A DNA stretch of 64,000 nt, from the NCBI GenBank assembly GCA_963580455.1, contig OY756960.1:6634001-6698000 (forward strand). Reading direction: 5' to 3'. The translations under genes and the position numbers were made by a program. This document shows, piece after piece, positions 22,788 through 33,182 of the stretch. Within the stretch, counting starts at the first letter, position 1, and each line of letters begins with the position of its first letter. This DNA is from Euonymus europaeus. Taxonomy: Eukaryota; Streptophyta; Magnoliopsida; Celastrales; Celastraceae. The notes beneath the pieces were generated by a model that was given only the letters and a program-made list of their open reading frames with translations, made no database searches and was not told the origin of the DNA.

Positions 22788-24294
22788 TGTAAAATCCCGT
22801 TTCAAAAAAAATAATAAAAAAAATATATATATATATATATATATTCAAATATATTTTCTTAGTCTATTAGTGTACAAATTGGGGGCTGGGTTAGAATAAA
22901 AAATATATACATATAGATATATATATATATATATTCAATGGTGGGAGTATGATATTTGATGTTGAATAGTGTGGTGCAATGTGAATTGTTGGAGAGAATG
23001 GATGAATGTGGAATATGGAATTTCTTGAGGTATGGGTGGGGTAATGGTTATACACACATATACACATGTATGATTATAGAAACTTAATGAGGTTTATTTT
23101 TTTATTAAATAGGTTAGTGAATTTATTTGGAAGGTACTTGCGTTGGTGATTGAGTAGTGGACATTGTCGACAAGGAGGTAGGGATTTTTTTTCCTTTCTT
23201 TCATTCAATCTTTCAAGTTCATAAAAGTTTGAACCTTTCTCGACTCTTCCGTATATTAATCAACTTTATGGATTCCTTGGGCTACTCTTTTGTTTGTTCC
23301 ATAGAGAGCCAAAACCCCTAATATAATTCTTGTTTGACCATTCCTTTAAATGAAATGTCATTATGTAAATTTGCATTTACTCTTTGAACGTGTTAAGCTC
23401 GATTGACACGTATCTAAATTCTCATGTGATGTGTAATATGTGACATTGCATTTCAATTGTTTTAAAGGTGCATTAGAGGCATGTTGGATCACCAAGCAAA
23501 GGTTTGAGTGTTCCATGTTAGGTAATGGTGTGTTGGGGTTTATGATTGTGTTTGGAATGGAATTGGGAAATGGAAATTATTTGATGGATTTACACCTTCT
23601 CTATGGATTCACCGGGCTGGCCGATTTACGGTGCCGGTGAATATGGTGAAGGGTAAAGGTGTGGGAGCGATCCACGACCTTAGCGGAGTCATGGGATGGG
23701 TGTTTGGAGGTTCGGATGGGAGTACGAAGACATTGTTTACATTGCATATCGTTGCACTTGTTCCATTCTTTTACAATTCTGCCTTATTTCGTTGCTCTTA
23801 TTCGATACCCCTACTGAGCATTCGGCTCAACCTATTTATTCCTAACCTTTCAGGTGAGCCATCTACTAGTACAGGTCTAACAGATCAGCATGGCGGGACG
23901 TGACGTGGTGGCATGAGTGTTATAGTGTGTTTAGGGTTGTTCATTTCTGGTTTATGATATCATTTTTGTCATGGTGAGGACTTGTACGTATATGTTGTTG
24001 TGGTTAATTTTGGAAGGGCCAGGAGAAAACTCCACGTGATCGGGACTCCTGTGTCATATATATTATGCATGAAATTGTTGCGGAACCCCTAAGGGGCTTG
24101 TAGTGTGGAGGGTGTGAAGTTTGCTGGTGTGGTTATACAAGTGTATTTTTATATTTTGTGCAGGGTGGCACTCTTCAACTTATGGGGAGATGCTGCCGAA
24201 ATTTTTGTTGAAATTTATATCAGTTTGTGTCGTGTCTAGTGCGAATTCGTTTCTTTTGTCGTTTAGCTCACACTCCGCGGATTGGGGCGTGACA
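22788..24294 (+). repeat. 5' LTR (1,507 bp, internally deleted)
   Basis: Matches the right LTR closely except for a deletion between a TTCAAATAT at about 22845 and ATTTTCTTAGTC. The missing part corresponds to about 28710-29285 of the right LTR. It contains (TA)n tracts at about 22825-22845 and 22915-22935. Confidence 0.9.
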
Positions 24295-24297
24295 ACT

Positions 24298-24309
24298 TGG
24301 TATCAGAGC
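24298..24309 (+). other. Primer binding site (initiator Met-tRNA)
   Basis: TGGTATCAGAGC, three bases after the 5' LTR, is complementary to the 3' end of plant initiator Met-tRNA. Confidence 0.9.
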
Positions 24310-25922
24310 GAGGTTAGAGACTTACAGACCTAGGGTTATGTGTCCACTGGTAGTGTGATATTAGGTAGTGTGATTTCAGGCCACGTCACGAGCCCGATTG
24401 ATATGGTATGTCTTTTTTTTCCCATAAATCCTCCTTGTATAATTATGCAGGTAATAAAGTGTACACCTGAAGGGGTATCTATAGAAATCGACCCATGTTG
24501 GGGTTGCGATGGTATAGTTCAATCATATGAGACATGACTAGGAACAAAATTGATAAATGATCCTATATGGGGGAATAAATCTAAGGATTGGTTACCATGT
24601 AGAAAATCGATGATAGGATGTTTTCAAAATTTAGTACGGTAATAGTAGTGGTTATTGATATTATTCTCATGCTTCATGGTATAAGATTTGATTTTTTTTC
24701 CTCACGTAAATATTTGTAACAAATAAATAAATAAATAAAAGAACAATGTGTATTTGTGTAGATTATTGACAAGTGGGTTCGGTGACTGTTGAGAAAAAAA
24801 AGGCTATTCGGGGAATATATGACTTGTTAATTAGTTGAGAGGGTCTAAGAACTATTCAAATAGGAATTTAAGTTGGAGGTGCCATTAGTTGAGAATTCGG
24901 GAAAGAAGGATTCTGAAGATGACAATGGGTCTCACCAATGCTTAAGTTGTTTTTAGGAATTTGACGCAGTAAATGTATCATTGAGTACTATTTTTCTAAC
25001 AGGTGCAATGAGTTAGACCCTAATCAATTAGCTTTTGAATGATGATTTTCTATGAGAGAAGAGATAGAAATTAAAACAATGGTGATAATATTATTTTGGT
25101 GAATGTCTGAGTGAAGCTCTTAAATTTATATTTTTGGTACTTGTGGATGAAATTTTGGATTTGGGAGTTATTGGAATACTTGTCAGCCGTGATAAAAATA
25201 ATTTGATAGGTGGTGAGTCACAATGTATGATTAGTTTGATATTTCATTTAGACTAATGTTAGAAGAAGATGAGGACATGAGTGATGATATTGATGGTATT
25301 GTGAGGTAGTGGATTCAATGGTGAGTGAATTCTGTTGTAAAAAATAAATTGAAGTTATTTTATAACATGATGGTATTATCAAGAATGTGCTAGATAAGTT
25401 GGAATTTTCCAGTAAATTACATACAATGATAGGTTCAAAAAAAAAAAAGAGTTATGGTGAGTTATAGTTGAGAGTCTGATTCTAGTTGAATGTTGCAATT
25501 ATGGCCTAGAGTTCATGAAGAAAGAGATTTCGGAGATATGGCTGACATCTGTGAGAAAAATCCTCATAGGGGTTATAAATCATCTTAAATCAGGAAACAA
25601 AAGTTCTTAAGATGGAAGGGAGGAAATAACCTAATCTGAATGAAAGGTACCAAAGGACCTTAAGATTATAATATGAGGGGTATTACCATGTTTAGGTGCA
25701 AATTTAAAAATATTTTACAGTAGATACTAACAACAACAGTACGAAGGGGTACTATTATACATTATGATTTGAGCAAACAACAAAACTAACAAGCAGGGAT
25801 ATCATACACTGGGTTGGGAAAACGGGTACAGATCTTGCGAAATATACATAAGCAGTAGAACATAGTATATGTTAAACGATAATTAGCTTCTCTTATTTCA
25901 ACAAGCATGCTTGTGGCATTAT
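24310..25922. other. Retrotransposon internal region without recognisable genes
   Basis: About 1.6 kb of stop-rich sequence where gag would be expected. No zinc knuckle, protease or RT motif was found in any frame. It is probably eroded or replaced sequence. Confidence 0.5.
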
Positions 25923-26216
25923 TTAGCAGTGGTCGAACCATCCAGCCCACTCCTCGCTGCTATACGGTTCAGTACGGGGAAGTGATCCGAGATAGTAACT
26001 GGAATTGGTGTTGGGTGGATCAACAAGATCATGGTTTAGGTTGGTTGTGCCTAGAGTAGCATCCTGACTATTTCCTAGCGTTGCTGTCAACTGAATTAGG
26101 GAATCAAGTTTGGATAGGATCTGATCATAAACCCTTTCTAAGGCTTGGATCTGCCTACGGGTTTCCTCTAACTCTCGTTGTATGGTTGAATAGTTATGAT
26201 AGGATTGAGTATCCAT
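25923..26216 (-). CDS. Hypothetical 97-residue coiled-coil ORF, antisense in retrotransposon
   Basis: An uninterrupted ORF on the strand opposite to the element. The N-terminal half is a predicted heptad-type helix (ELEETRRQIQALERVYDQIL, then LDSLIQL). The C-terminal half is polar and ends EEWAGWFDHC. I do not recognise a family. It could be a captured gene fragment, an antisense accessory ORF as known from some Tat-lineage elements, or a chance ORF. Confidence 0.4.
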   Translation of the reverse strand: MDTQSYHNYSTIQRELEETRRQIQALERVYDQILSKLDSLIQLTATLGNSQDATLGTTNLNHDLVDPPNTNSSYYLGSLPRTEPYSSEEWAGWFDHC

Positions 26217-27047
26217 GGGTTAGAAACAAAAAAAAGAAAGGCAGGAGTGGAAAAGTTATGGCGACCTGATGGGTCTCTATAGCACGGGGTTTATATCGAG
26301 TTCAAGGCTCTAGTGGATTAGGACGGATTATTATACAGAAAGGACGTGTCACTACCTAGTAGGTTGTAGGTCGAATAGATAAGGATGGACTCTGAATTGT
26401 CACATCACCATCCAGTTTCTTTAAGCAGGAGAATGATAGTTAGCAGGACTCGTATTTTCAAAGAAAAAAAAACAAAATGGAGGGTTGGGATTGTCGCGCA
26501 TGAGATGTGTTTGTATAATTAGGGTCATAGACTTTGTCATGTGGATATTATGGGAGGGTGAGTTGCAATGCTAAGTAATGATGCTATGGTGTCAAAACGT
26601 TATATGCTAGTGTTTAGTGGAGTATACCAACTAATAAGAGGAGGTTCCACACAGCAAGGGAACCAAATAACTCCGTACATCAAATAGGGTAAATATAAGC
26701 TTATAGTTATAAATGTGTGGCCTTTAGCGGATGGATTAGGCAGATCGATTCTTTAAGAATCTTTCAAAGATAAGGGAAATCTTGAGGTACAAGAAAAAGG
26801 GATTCTGGTGGGAAAAATAAAAAGACATAAAAATGGTACCAATATTTTTGTGACAATGCAGGTAATGGTGACATGTCATCGAGCAACTGAAAAACCTAGT
26901 CTATTTAGGTCTTTTAAGGGGTTACACGTGTTGTGCAAGGTTATATGGGGATGTAGGGGTCACAAGCAATGTACATTGAATTCATGCTATATATATGGAA
27001 GGGAAACCAAAATAAATGACACACACTTAGTCATATCATAGAAGAAA

Positions 27048-27542
27048 ATGGCGAGTGGAGAACACGGTCAGGCTAGCTCAGTAAGAGTGCTAGAGGAGTT
27101 TGCTTCCAGTCGTGGAATGTCTCCTCCACGCTACAAAACAGTGAGGGAACCATCATGTGTTAGAACAACAGTTACTTTACAAAACCCAGACATTGAATTG
27201 GGCGCCCTAGGATGTGTGATTAAAGTATGGACCACGTTCCATGGTAGTGATTTAGAAGTTCGGGAAGAATGTGCTAGACTTATGCTCCATAAGTTGAAGA
27301 GTGAGCATTATGTACAAATAGCAGGATACAACTATGGGGAAAGCAGCAACCCTGTGATCCAACAACGAGAGATTGCAAGACTCCGACGGAAAGTTGTAAC
27401 TCTTAAGAACGAAAATAGAGGATTGTGATACGAGAATGAAGTCCTGGCAAATCAGGTTAGGGAGTCGGAGATGCCTGAGGAAGATACTGAGGAGGAATCT
27501 GAGGAAGAACCGGTGTTCGAGGACAAGCATTGTATAACATGA
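27048..27542 (+). pseudogene. Unknown ORF with C-terminal coiled coil and acidic tail, one internal stop
   Basis: An ATG at 27048 opens a 126-codon frame that ends in TGA (27426-27428). The same frame then stays open to a second TGA at 27540-27542, giving an ancestral protein of about 164 residues. The first part (PPRYKTVREPS, then KVWTTFHGSDLEVREECARL) is globular in character. Next comes a basic heptad segment (IARLRRKVVTLKNENRGL), and then a run of Glu/Asp (MPEEDTEEESEEEPVFED). The spacing of the first part loosely recalls a dsRNA-binding fold, but I cannot support that assignment. The preserved frame suggests past coding function inside this element family. Confidence 0.45.
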
Positions 27543-28214
27543 ACTCAGTTTAAGTGTGTTTCAAGTTAAGTAAGTAAATACAGTTTCTAGTATAGATGGG
27601 TGTATGGATGTATGAAATAGAGAAGCAAGAATCGTTTTATAAATATTGTATGATATTATAGTAAGGTAACGTGTTGAGCTGTGTGTAATGGTGTAAGTCT
27701 TATATATGAGAAATATGATAATGGTAGTGAATAAGCTCGTGAGTTGACTTAACTAATGGGTTAGAGATGCATGAATCGATGTAGAGAACGGAAAATGAAA
27801 TATCTTTTGAAGAAGAGGAATTCTATAGTAGATTTGAAATTGCGTATGGGGTAATACACAAGTTCAATGCATTGTTCAAATTCGAGGATTTAGGAATGTT
27901 TACTTGAATTTTGGGATGAAATTTAGTGATCATAATATGTTGTAGGTAATTGAAATGGTTTGAAAAAGTAGTACACTTTCTTCCGATTAGTGAAACGAAC
28001 ATGTTAGAGTCTTTAAGCCGATTATATGTTTAGTAGAAACTACTTTATTGGACCGAATTTGGCGAAAGAGACGACAAAGACGGTGGAAGTGATTCGACAA
28101 CAGCTGCTGAAAGCCCAGAGTCGTTAGAAATCGTATGCAGATCGGATGAGGAAGCCAATCGGAGGGGGAAGTCATTGGAGTTTTCGATCGGTGATCACGT
28201 ATTTTCATAAATAA

Positions 28215-28640
28215 GTCCGCTTAAGGGAGTGCAGAGAATACAGCACCAAAGGCAAGATAGCCCCACGATACGTCGAACCCTTTGAGATATTAGAACGAAT
28301 GGGATTAGTTTTTTTATTAACTAGCTCTCCATCGAAGATACCAAAGATTTATAACGTCTTCCAAGTATCAATGTTGTGGAAAGTACGAGCCAGATCCTTC
28401 ACATGTAGTAGATTGGTCGACGAATGATGTTTCAAAGAATGTAACTTATGCAGTGCAACCGTTGCGGATTCTAGATAGGCGAGAGGAAGTCACAAGATCG
28501 AGTGTCATCCCGCTGGTTAGAGTATTGTGGCAACATCACAGAATAGAGGAGTAACGTGGGAGTTGGAGTCCGCAATGAACGAGAAATAGCTTTTCCTATT
28601 GGGGTCACTAAGTGCGTGCTGAAATTTCGAGGGCGAAATT
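28215..28640 (+). pseudogene. Integrase C-terminus and chromodomain remnant (Tekay/Del type)
   Basis: Reading across frames gives GKIAPRYVEPFEILERMG, then IYNVFQVSMLWKV, then ILDRREEVTRSSVIPLVRVL and a decayed EEATWE-like segment. This is the order found at the end of chromovirus (Ty3/gypsy) pol. Frameshifts and stops are frequent. It shows the origin of the element but encodes nothing functional. Confidence 0.75.
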
Positions 28641-28658
28641 TTTATTAGGGAGGGAGGA
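28641..28658 (+). other. Polypurine tract of LTR retrotransposon
   Basis: TTTATTAGGGAGGGAGGA directly upstream of the 3' LTR start at 28659. Confidence 0.8.
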
Positions 28659-30739
28659 TGTAAAATCCCGTTTCAAAAAAAAATAAAAATATATATATAT
28701 AAATTCAAATATACAAAGTTATACATTAATAGAAACAAATATATATAATAAAAATATATATAAAGTTATACGTTAAGAGAAACAAATATATATATATATA
28801 TATATATATAATAAAATTCAATATTAAAAATGTCAGTCAAAGTCTGGTCAAAACAATTTTAACAAAAAAAAATAATAAAAAAAATAAAGCAACAGACTTC
28901 ACCCGAAAGAGTGAAGTCTGATACTTTTTCTTTAAGTGCTCACCAAAGGGTTCGGGAGCATACAAAGGGCACGACAATCATTCCAAATTCCGGCGAAGCT
29001 CCGGCGAAACTTCCGGCCAGTCAAGGGTGGTGCTAGGTGAGTCTTTATATTTACTTCATATGGTTACAAAATTTCAATAGATTGAGGTAAATTTTTTGGG
29101 TGCTAGGGTTTTGAGGTAGATGAAACTTTGGGGTTCCAGATTCAATGATTTATTTCCTTGGCTAGTAACTTAAATTAGGCTTGAATGATGTTTCTATTGT
29201 TAGATATAATGGAAGATTTGAACTCAACCAAGCCTAGAGTTGATTTTTAATTTGATTTTGGCAAAAAAAAAAAAAACAATGTCAGGAATATTTTCTTAGT
29301 CTATTAGTGTACAAATTGGGGGCTGGGTTAGCATAAAAAATATATACATATAGATATATATATATATATATATATATTCAATGGTGGGAGTATGATATTT
29401 GATGTTGAATAGTGTGGTGCAATGTGAATTGTTGGAGAGAATGGGTGAATGTGGAATATGGAATTTCTTGAGGTATGGGTGGGGTAATGGTTATACACAC
29501 ATATACACATGTATGATTATAGAAACTTAATGAGGTTTATTTTTTTATTAAATAGGTTAGTGAATTTATTTGGAAGGTACTTGTGTTGGTGATTGAGTAG
29601 TGGACATTGTCGACAAGGAGATAGGGATTTTTTTTTCCTTTCTTTCATTCAATCTTTCAAGTTCATAAAAGTTTGAACCTTTCTCGACTCTTCCGTATAT
29701 TAATCAACTTTATGGATTCCTTGGGCTACTCTTTTGTTTGTTCCATAGAGAGCCAAAACCCCTAATATAATTCTTGTTTGACCATTCCTTTAAATGAAAT
29801 GTCATTTATGTAAATTTGCATTTACCCTTTGAATGTGTTAAGCTCGATTGACACGTATCTGAATCCTCATGTGATGTGTAATACGTGACATTGCATTTCA
29901 ATTGTTTGAAAGGTGCATTAGAGGCATGTTGGATCACCAAGCAAGGGTTTGAGTGTTCCATGTTAGGTAATGGTGTGTTGGGGTTTATGATTGTGTTTGG
30001 AATGGAATTGGGAAATGGAAATTATTTGATGGATTTACACCTTCTCTATGGATTCACCGGGCGGACCGATTTACGGTACCGGTGAATATGGTGAAGGGTA
30101 AAGGTGTAGGAGCGATCCACGACCTTAGCGGAGTCATGGGATGGGTGTTTGGAGGTTCGGATGGGAGTACGAAGACATTGTTTACATTGCATATCGTTGC
30201 ACTTGTTCCATTCTTTTACAATTCTGCCTTATTTCGTTACTCTTATTCGATACCCCTACTGAGCATTCGGCTCACCCTATTTATTTCTAACCTTTCAGGT
30301 GAGCCATCTACTAGTACAGGTCTAACAGATCAGCATGGCGGGACGTGACGAGGTGGCATGAGTGTTATAGTGTGTTTAGGGTTGTTCATTTCTGGTTTAT
30401 GATATCATTTTTGTCATGGTGAGGACTTGTACGTATATGTTGTTGTGGTTAATTTTGGAAGGGCCAGGAGAGAACTCCAAGTGATCGGGACTCCTGTGTC
30501 ATATATATTATGCATGAAATTGTTGCGGAACCCCTGAGGGGCTTGTAGTGTGGAGGGTGTGAAGTTTGCTGTTGTGGTTATACAAGTGTATTTTTATATT
30601 TTGTGTAGGGTGGCACTCTTCAACTTATGGGGAGATGCTGCCAAAATTTTTGTTGAAATTTATATCAGTTTGCGTCGTGTCTAGTGCGAATTCGTGTCTT
30701 TTGTCGTTTAGCTCACACTCCGCGGATTGGGGAGTGACA
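28659..30739 (+). repeat. 3' LTR (2,081 bp, full length)
   Basis: Retains the U3-like segment absent from the left copy. This includes (TA)n tracts near 28685-28815, a CCGGCGAAGCTCCGGCG-type GC-rich patch near 29000 and a 28-nt hairpin (28893-28920). Only scattered substitutions separate it from the left LTR elsewhere. Confidence 0.9.
28893..28920. repeat. 28-nt hairpin in 3' LTR
   Basis: Perfect 10-bp stem CAGACTTCAC / GTGAAGTCTG with an 8-nt loop. It is absent from the deleted left LTR. Confidence 0.7.
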
Positions 30740-31790
30740 CATCCTCAGTAAGCTGGCCATCTTTAAACATCTGATTGATGATGGACAACACCTCATCAGG
30801 CCCTGAATTAGTAGTTGCAACTGAATGGCCAGCTATTGAGGATGCCCTTCTTTCACTCATGCACGCAGCTGCTTGTTCGTTCTGAACCTCTAGTGCTTCT
30901 GCAATCCTGGATATGCCAATGGTGTCAATGTTCTTCCTCTTCTTTGCAGTAGGAGTACCTACCGGTTCTGATGAAGAGGTCTTGAATCTGGCAACAAAAT
31001 ATGTGCTCTTGGGCATTGAGGACTTCTTTCTAGAATATGGGGTTTTCTTTGCTGGTGAGCTACCAGTGCATTTCTCTGGCTCAGGCTGCACTCTGATGCT
31101 ATCTTCGACCGAGTATGGTATGTATGCATCTGGGTCACACCCCTCAAACCAGTCAGTCTCCACAACTTTCTCCTCTAGAGTGTTCGACCGAAAATTTTCT
31201 CCACTAGATGGCACTCGAAGGTGCTGCCCAGTTGCAATACCTCCAGCAAAACATAATTGCAGCTCATCACGGTATCGAAAACCATGTTTTCGAAACTTGG
31301 CATACACTTTGTTTTCCTGCAAGTCATTAAAAGAGATTATTAAAACATGACTAGCATAAACTAAGTGTACTAATTATTAAAACAGATCAACCTTTATTAC
31401 CAATAAAAATTAATATCACTTACCTTAATTTTGAGATCCCACCAATCATCAGACATTATGGCTCTCTTAGTTACCTCATCCCAGCCCATACCTGTCTCAT
31501 TCTGAGTCATGCGACTCCATAAAGACCAATCCTTTCTCAACTGATCCCACCTATTCTTCAGGGTTGCATTTGTGTATTGAAGGCTAGTACGCTGATGAAA
31601 TTTTTTAGCAATTTCATCCCATTCCATCTTTGGCATAGGTGAACCTGGTGTCCTTGTTATCTCCTCAAGAGTCTACAAATAGATATCTACCAATGCATCA
31701 ACAGACCACTCCTCCCATTTGGTTTTCTCATGCTCAGATTGGGTCATGACTTCCTTACCGGGTCTCGACATTCAATAATCCTAGGTGAAG

Positions 31791-33182
31791 AGTAAAAATT
31801 TCTAGACTCAACAGGTTTCCACTTAGAAAGAAAAATGCATTAAAGAAAAAAACCCTGTACAAGTTGTCACGGAATTCATATATGATATAATTAGATTATT
31901 CAAAAAACAGTCATATTATTAGGCAATACCATATTTGAGTAGGAGAATTCACAGAACAAACAGTGTACGCAATGCTCATTATGAGAACAAGGTATCATCA
32001 AAGTAAAAAAAGACAAGTGTACAAGTTGTCACAGAATTCATATTAGATATTGTCACATAATAAAAAAAAGTCTACATGCAGAATATATGGAGCTCAAAAT
32101 ATAGCCACTTTTAATTGTAACAAATACATCCTAGAGAAAGAGATGCATCCATACATTTCCTACTCAGAGTGTTCAAGCAGAAACACCCATATATTGGAGA
32201 CATGAACCAATTTCCAATCATTACCCAGCAGCCGCCAATTTACAGGATTAAAGTTAATGACAATAACAAATATACAACCATTCTGCCTTACACATACTAC
32301 AAAATTACCCCCAATTGAATCACCTGATCCCTAAAAGCAAATGTATATTAAAAATACCAAGTGCATAGTAACAGAAACCAGTCTCTCTTTTAAACAGATG
32401 TAACCTCCCCCCTCCCCCCAATTGAGTCACCTAAGTGCTCCAAATTAGTAAATTATTAAGATGATCAATTATGAGTGAATCACAGCATTGACAGCCAACA
32501 TATATCAACATGCCATAACCTAATTCACATAAAAGCAGTGTCCAAGAAATTGAGGCGATAAATCAGTACCATACTCATCTCCAACAAACCAGCATCGATT
32601 AGGAAAAAAACACAGCAGAAATTGAGTGTCCATTATTTGGATGATTTGGAGAGAGTTATTGTAGAATTTAAAACTCTAAAGAGTGCTTTTGACAGCTTCT
32701 CAGATAGCTGGTTAAGGTGATTTAAACTATGGTGTAACTTCCTTTGTAACAATGTTCTAAAGGACATAAGTTTGGACACAGTGTAATCGCTGGTTTGCAC
32801 CAACTAGATGCCTCAATTAATTTTTTTCCATTTTAAACTATGCATGTAATAAACAACAACAAAAGTATTGGAAGGATTGATCTCTAATTTGACATAGTGC
32901 AACAAAGAGAAGATTTTTCTTTTTGACAATAAATATCTCATCCATGAAGGAAAGATGCCCGGCCCACTAAAGAAATCATGCCTCAACCATAAATACTTGA
33001 AAATTGAGCAAAAGACATCATAAGCTCGAGTTGTGAAAAGAAAATGCAAAGATACATATATTATAACAAACAAAAACGTTGGCCAGTCAGAGGCTAGTTT
33101 TTATTTTATTTGATTATTATTTTTTAATATGGTATTCTGAAATCTGCAGCTGTTTTACCATACATCTCCTTATATAACTTAC
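31791..33182. other. Non-coding stretch downstream of the last visible TBC exon
   Basis: About 1.4 kb of AT-rich sequence between the Harbinger ORF and TBC exon 7. I looked here for the missing C-terminal TBC exons and found none. The 5' splice site of an intron (GTAAGT on the minus strand) sits at 33182. Confidence 0.55.

Larger units (their letters stand above)
22788..30739 (+). mobile_element. 7.95-kb LTR retrotransposon (chromovirus-derived), non-autonomous
   Basis: Long direct repeats at 22788-24294 and 28659-30739 both start TGTAAAATCCCGTTTC and end TGACA. They are flanked by a perfect 5-bp duplication CATCC (22783-22787 and 30740-30744). A primer binding site TGGTATCAGAGC lies 3 bp after the left LTR and a purine-rich PPT precedes the right LTR. 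The 4.36-kb internal region has no recognisable gag, protease, RT or RNase H. It ends with an eroded integrase C-terminus and chromodomain of Tekay/Del type. It also carries two ORFs I do not recognise. The left LTR is about 570 bp shorter than the right because of an internal deletion. Confidence 0.9.
22663..31771 (-). pseudogene. Harbinger MYB/SANT-like ORF, interrupted by LTR retrotransposon
   Basis: Starts at 31769-31771 (MSRPGKEVMTQSEHEK). Exon 1 (to 31424) holds a MYB/SANT-like DNA-binding domain: WDEIAKKFHQR, LKNRWDQLRKDW, DDWWDLKIK. After an intron (31317-31423), exon 2 (from 31316) begins ENKVYAKFRKHG and runs to the retrotransposon junction at 30740. With the insertion and one TSD copy removed, the frame continues exactly into 22787-22663 (LYALEKIDNPIFGRVLPN) and ends with TGA at 22663-22665. 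A TAG near 31676 also breaks exon 1. Such proteins act with the PIF/Harbinger transposase in DNA binding. This copy is dead. Confidence 0.85.
20432..31790 (-). mobile_element. Decayed PIF/Harbinger DNA transposon, split by an LTR retrotransposon
   Basis: Two minus-strand genes typical of PIF/Harbinger elements lie here: a MYB/SANT-like ORF (31771 down to 22663) and a DDE_Tnp_4-type transposase (22107 down to 20840). The left end may start at about 20432 (GTGCTTGTTTGATAAAGAGT). It is followed by subterminal repeats of AGAGTATTT and CATAGAGTATAAG. I could not find the opposite inverted repeat, so the right border near 31790 is a guess from the ORF start. An LTR retrotransposon (22788-30739) sits inside the MYB-like ORF. 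Confidence 0.7.

Noticed and set aside
22811..22845. (TA)n tracts as separate functional features
   Set aside because: Simple-sequence tracts within the LTRs, length-variable and without other signals.
23440..24333. Paired small ORFs repeated at 23440-23903 and 29885-30348
   Set aside because: They are the same positions in the two LTR copies, with no domain or codon-level conservation beyond LTR identity.
27048..27428. dsRNA-binding-domain assignment
   Set aside because: Only a loose resemblance in the KTVRE...RLMLHKL region. Key conserved positions could not be matched without a profile search.
30913..31350. 145-codon plus-strand ORF
   Set aside because: It is antisense to the Harbinger MYB-like ORF, which has clear homology on the minus strand.
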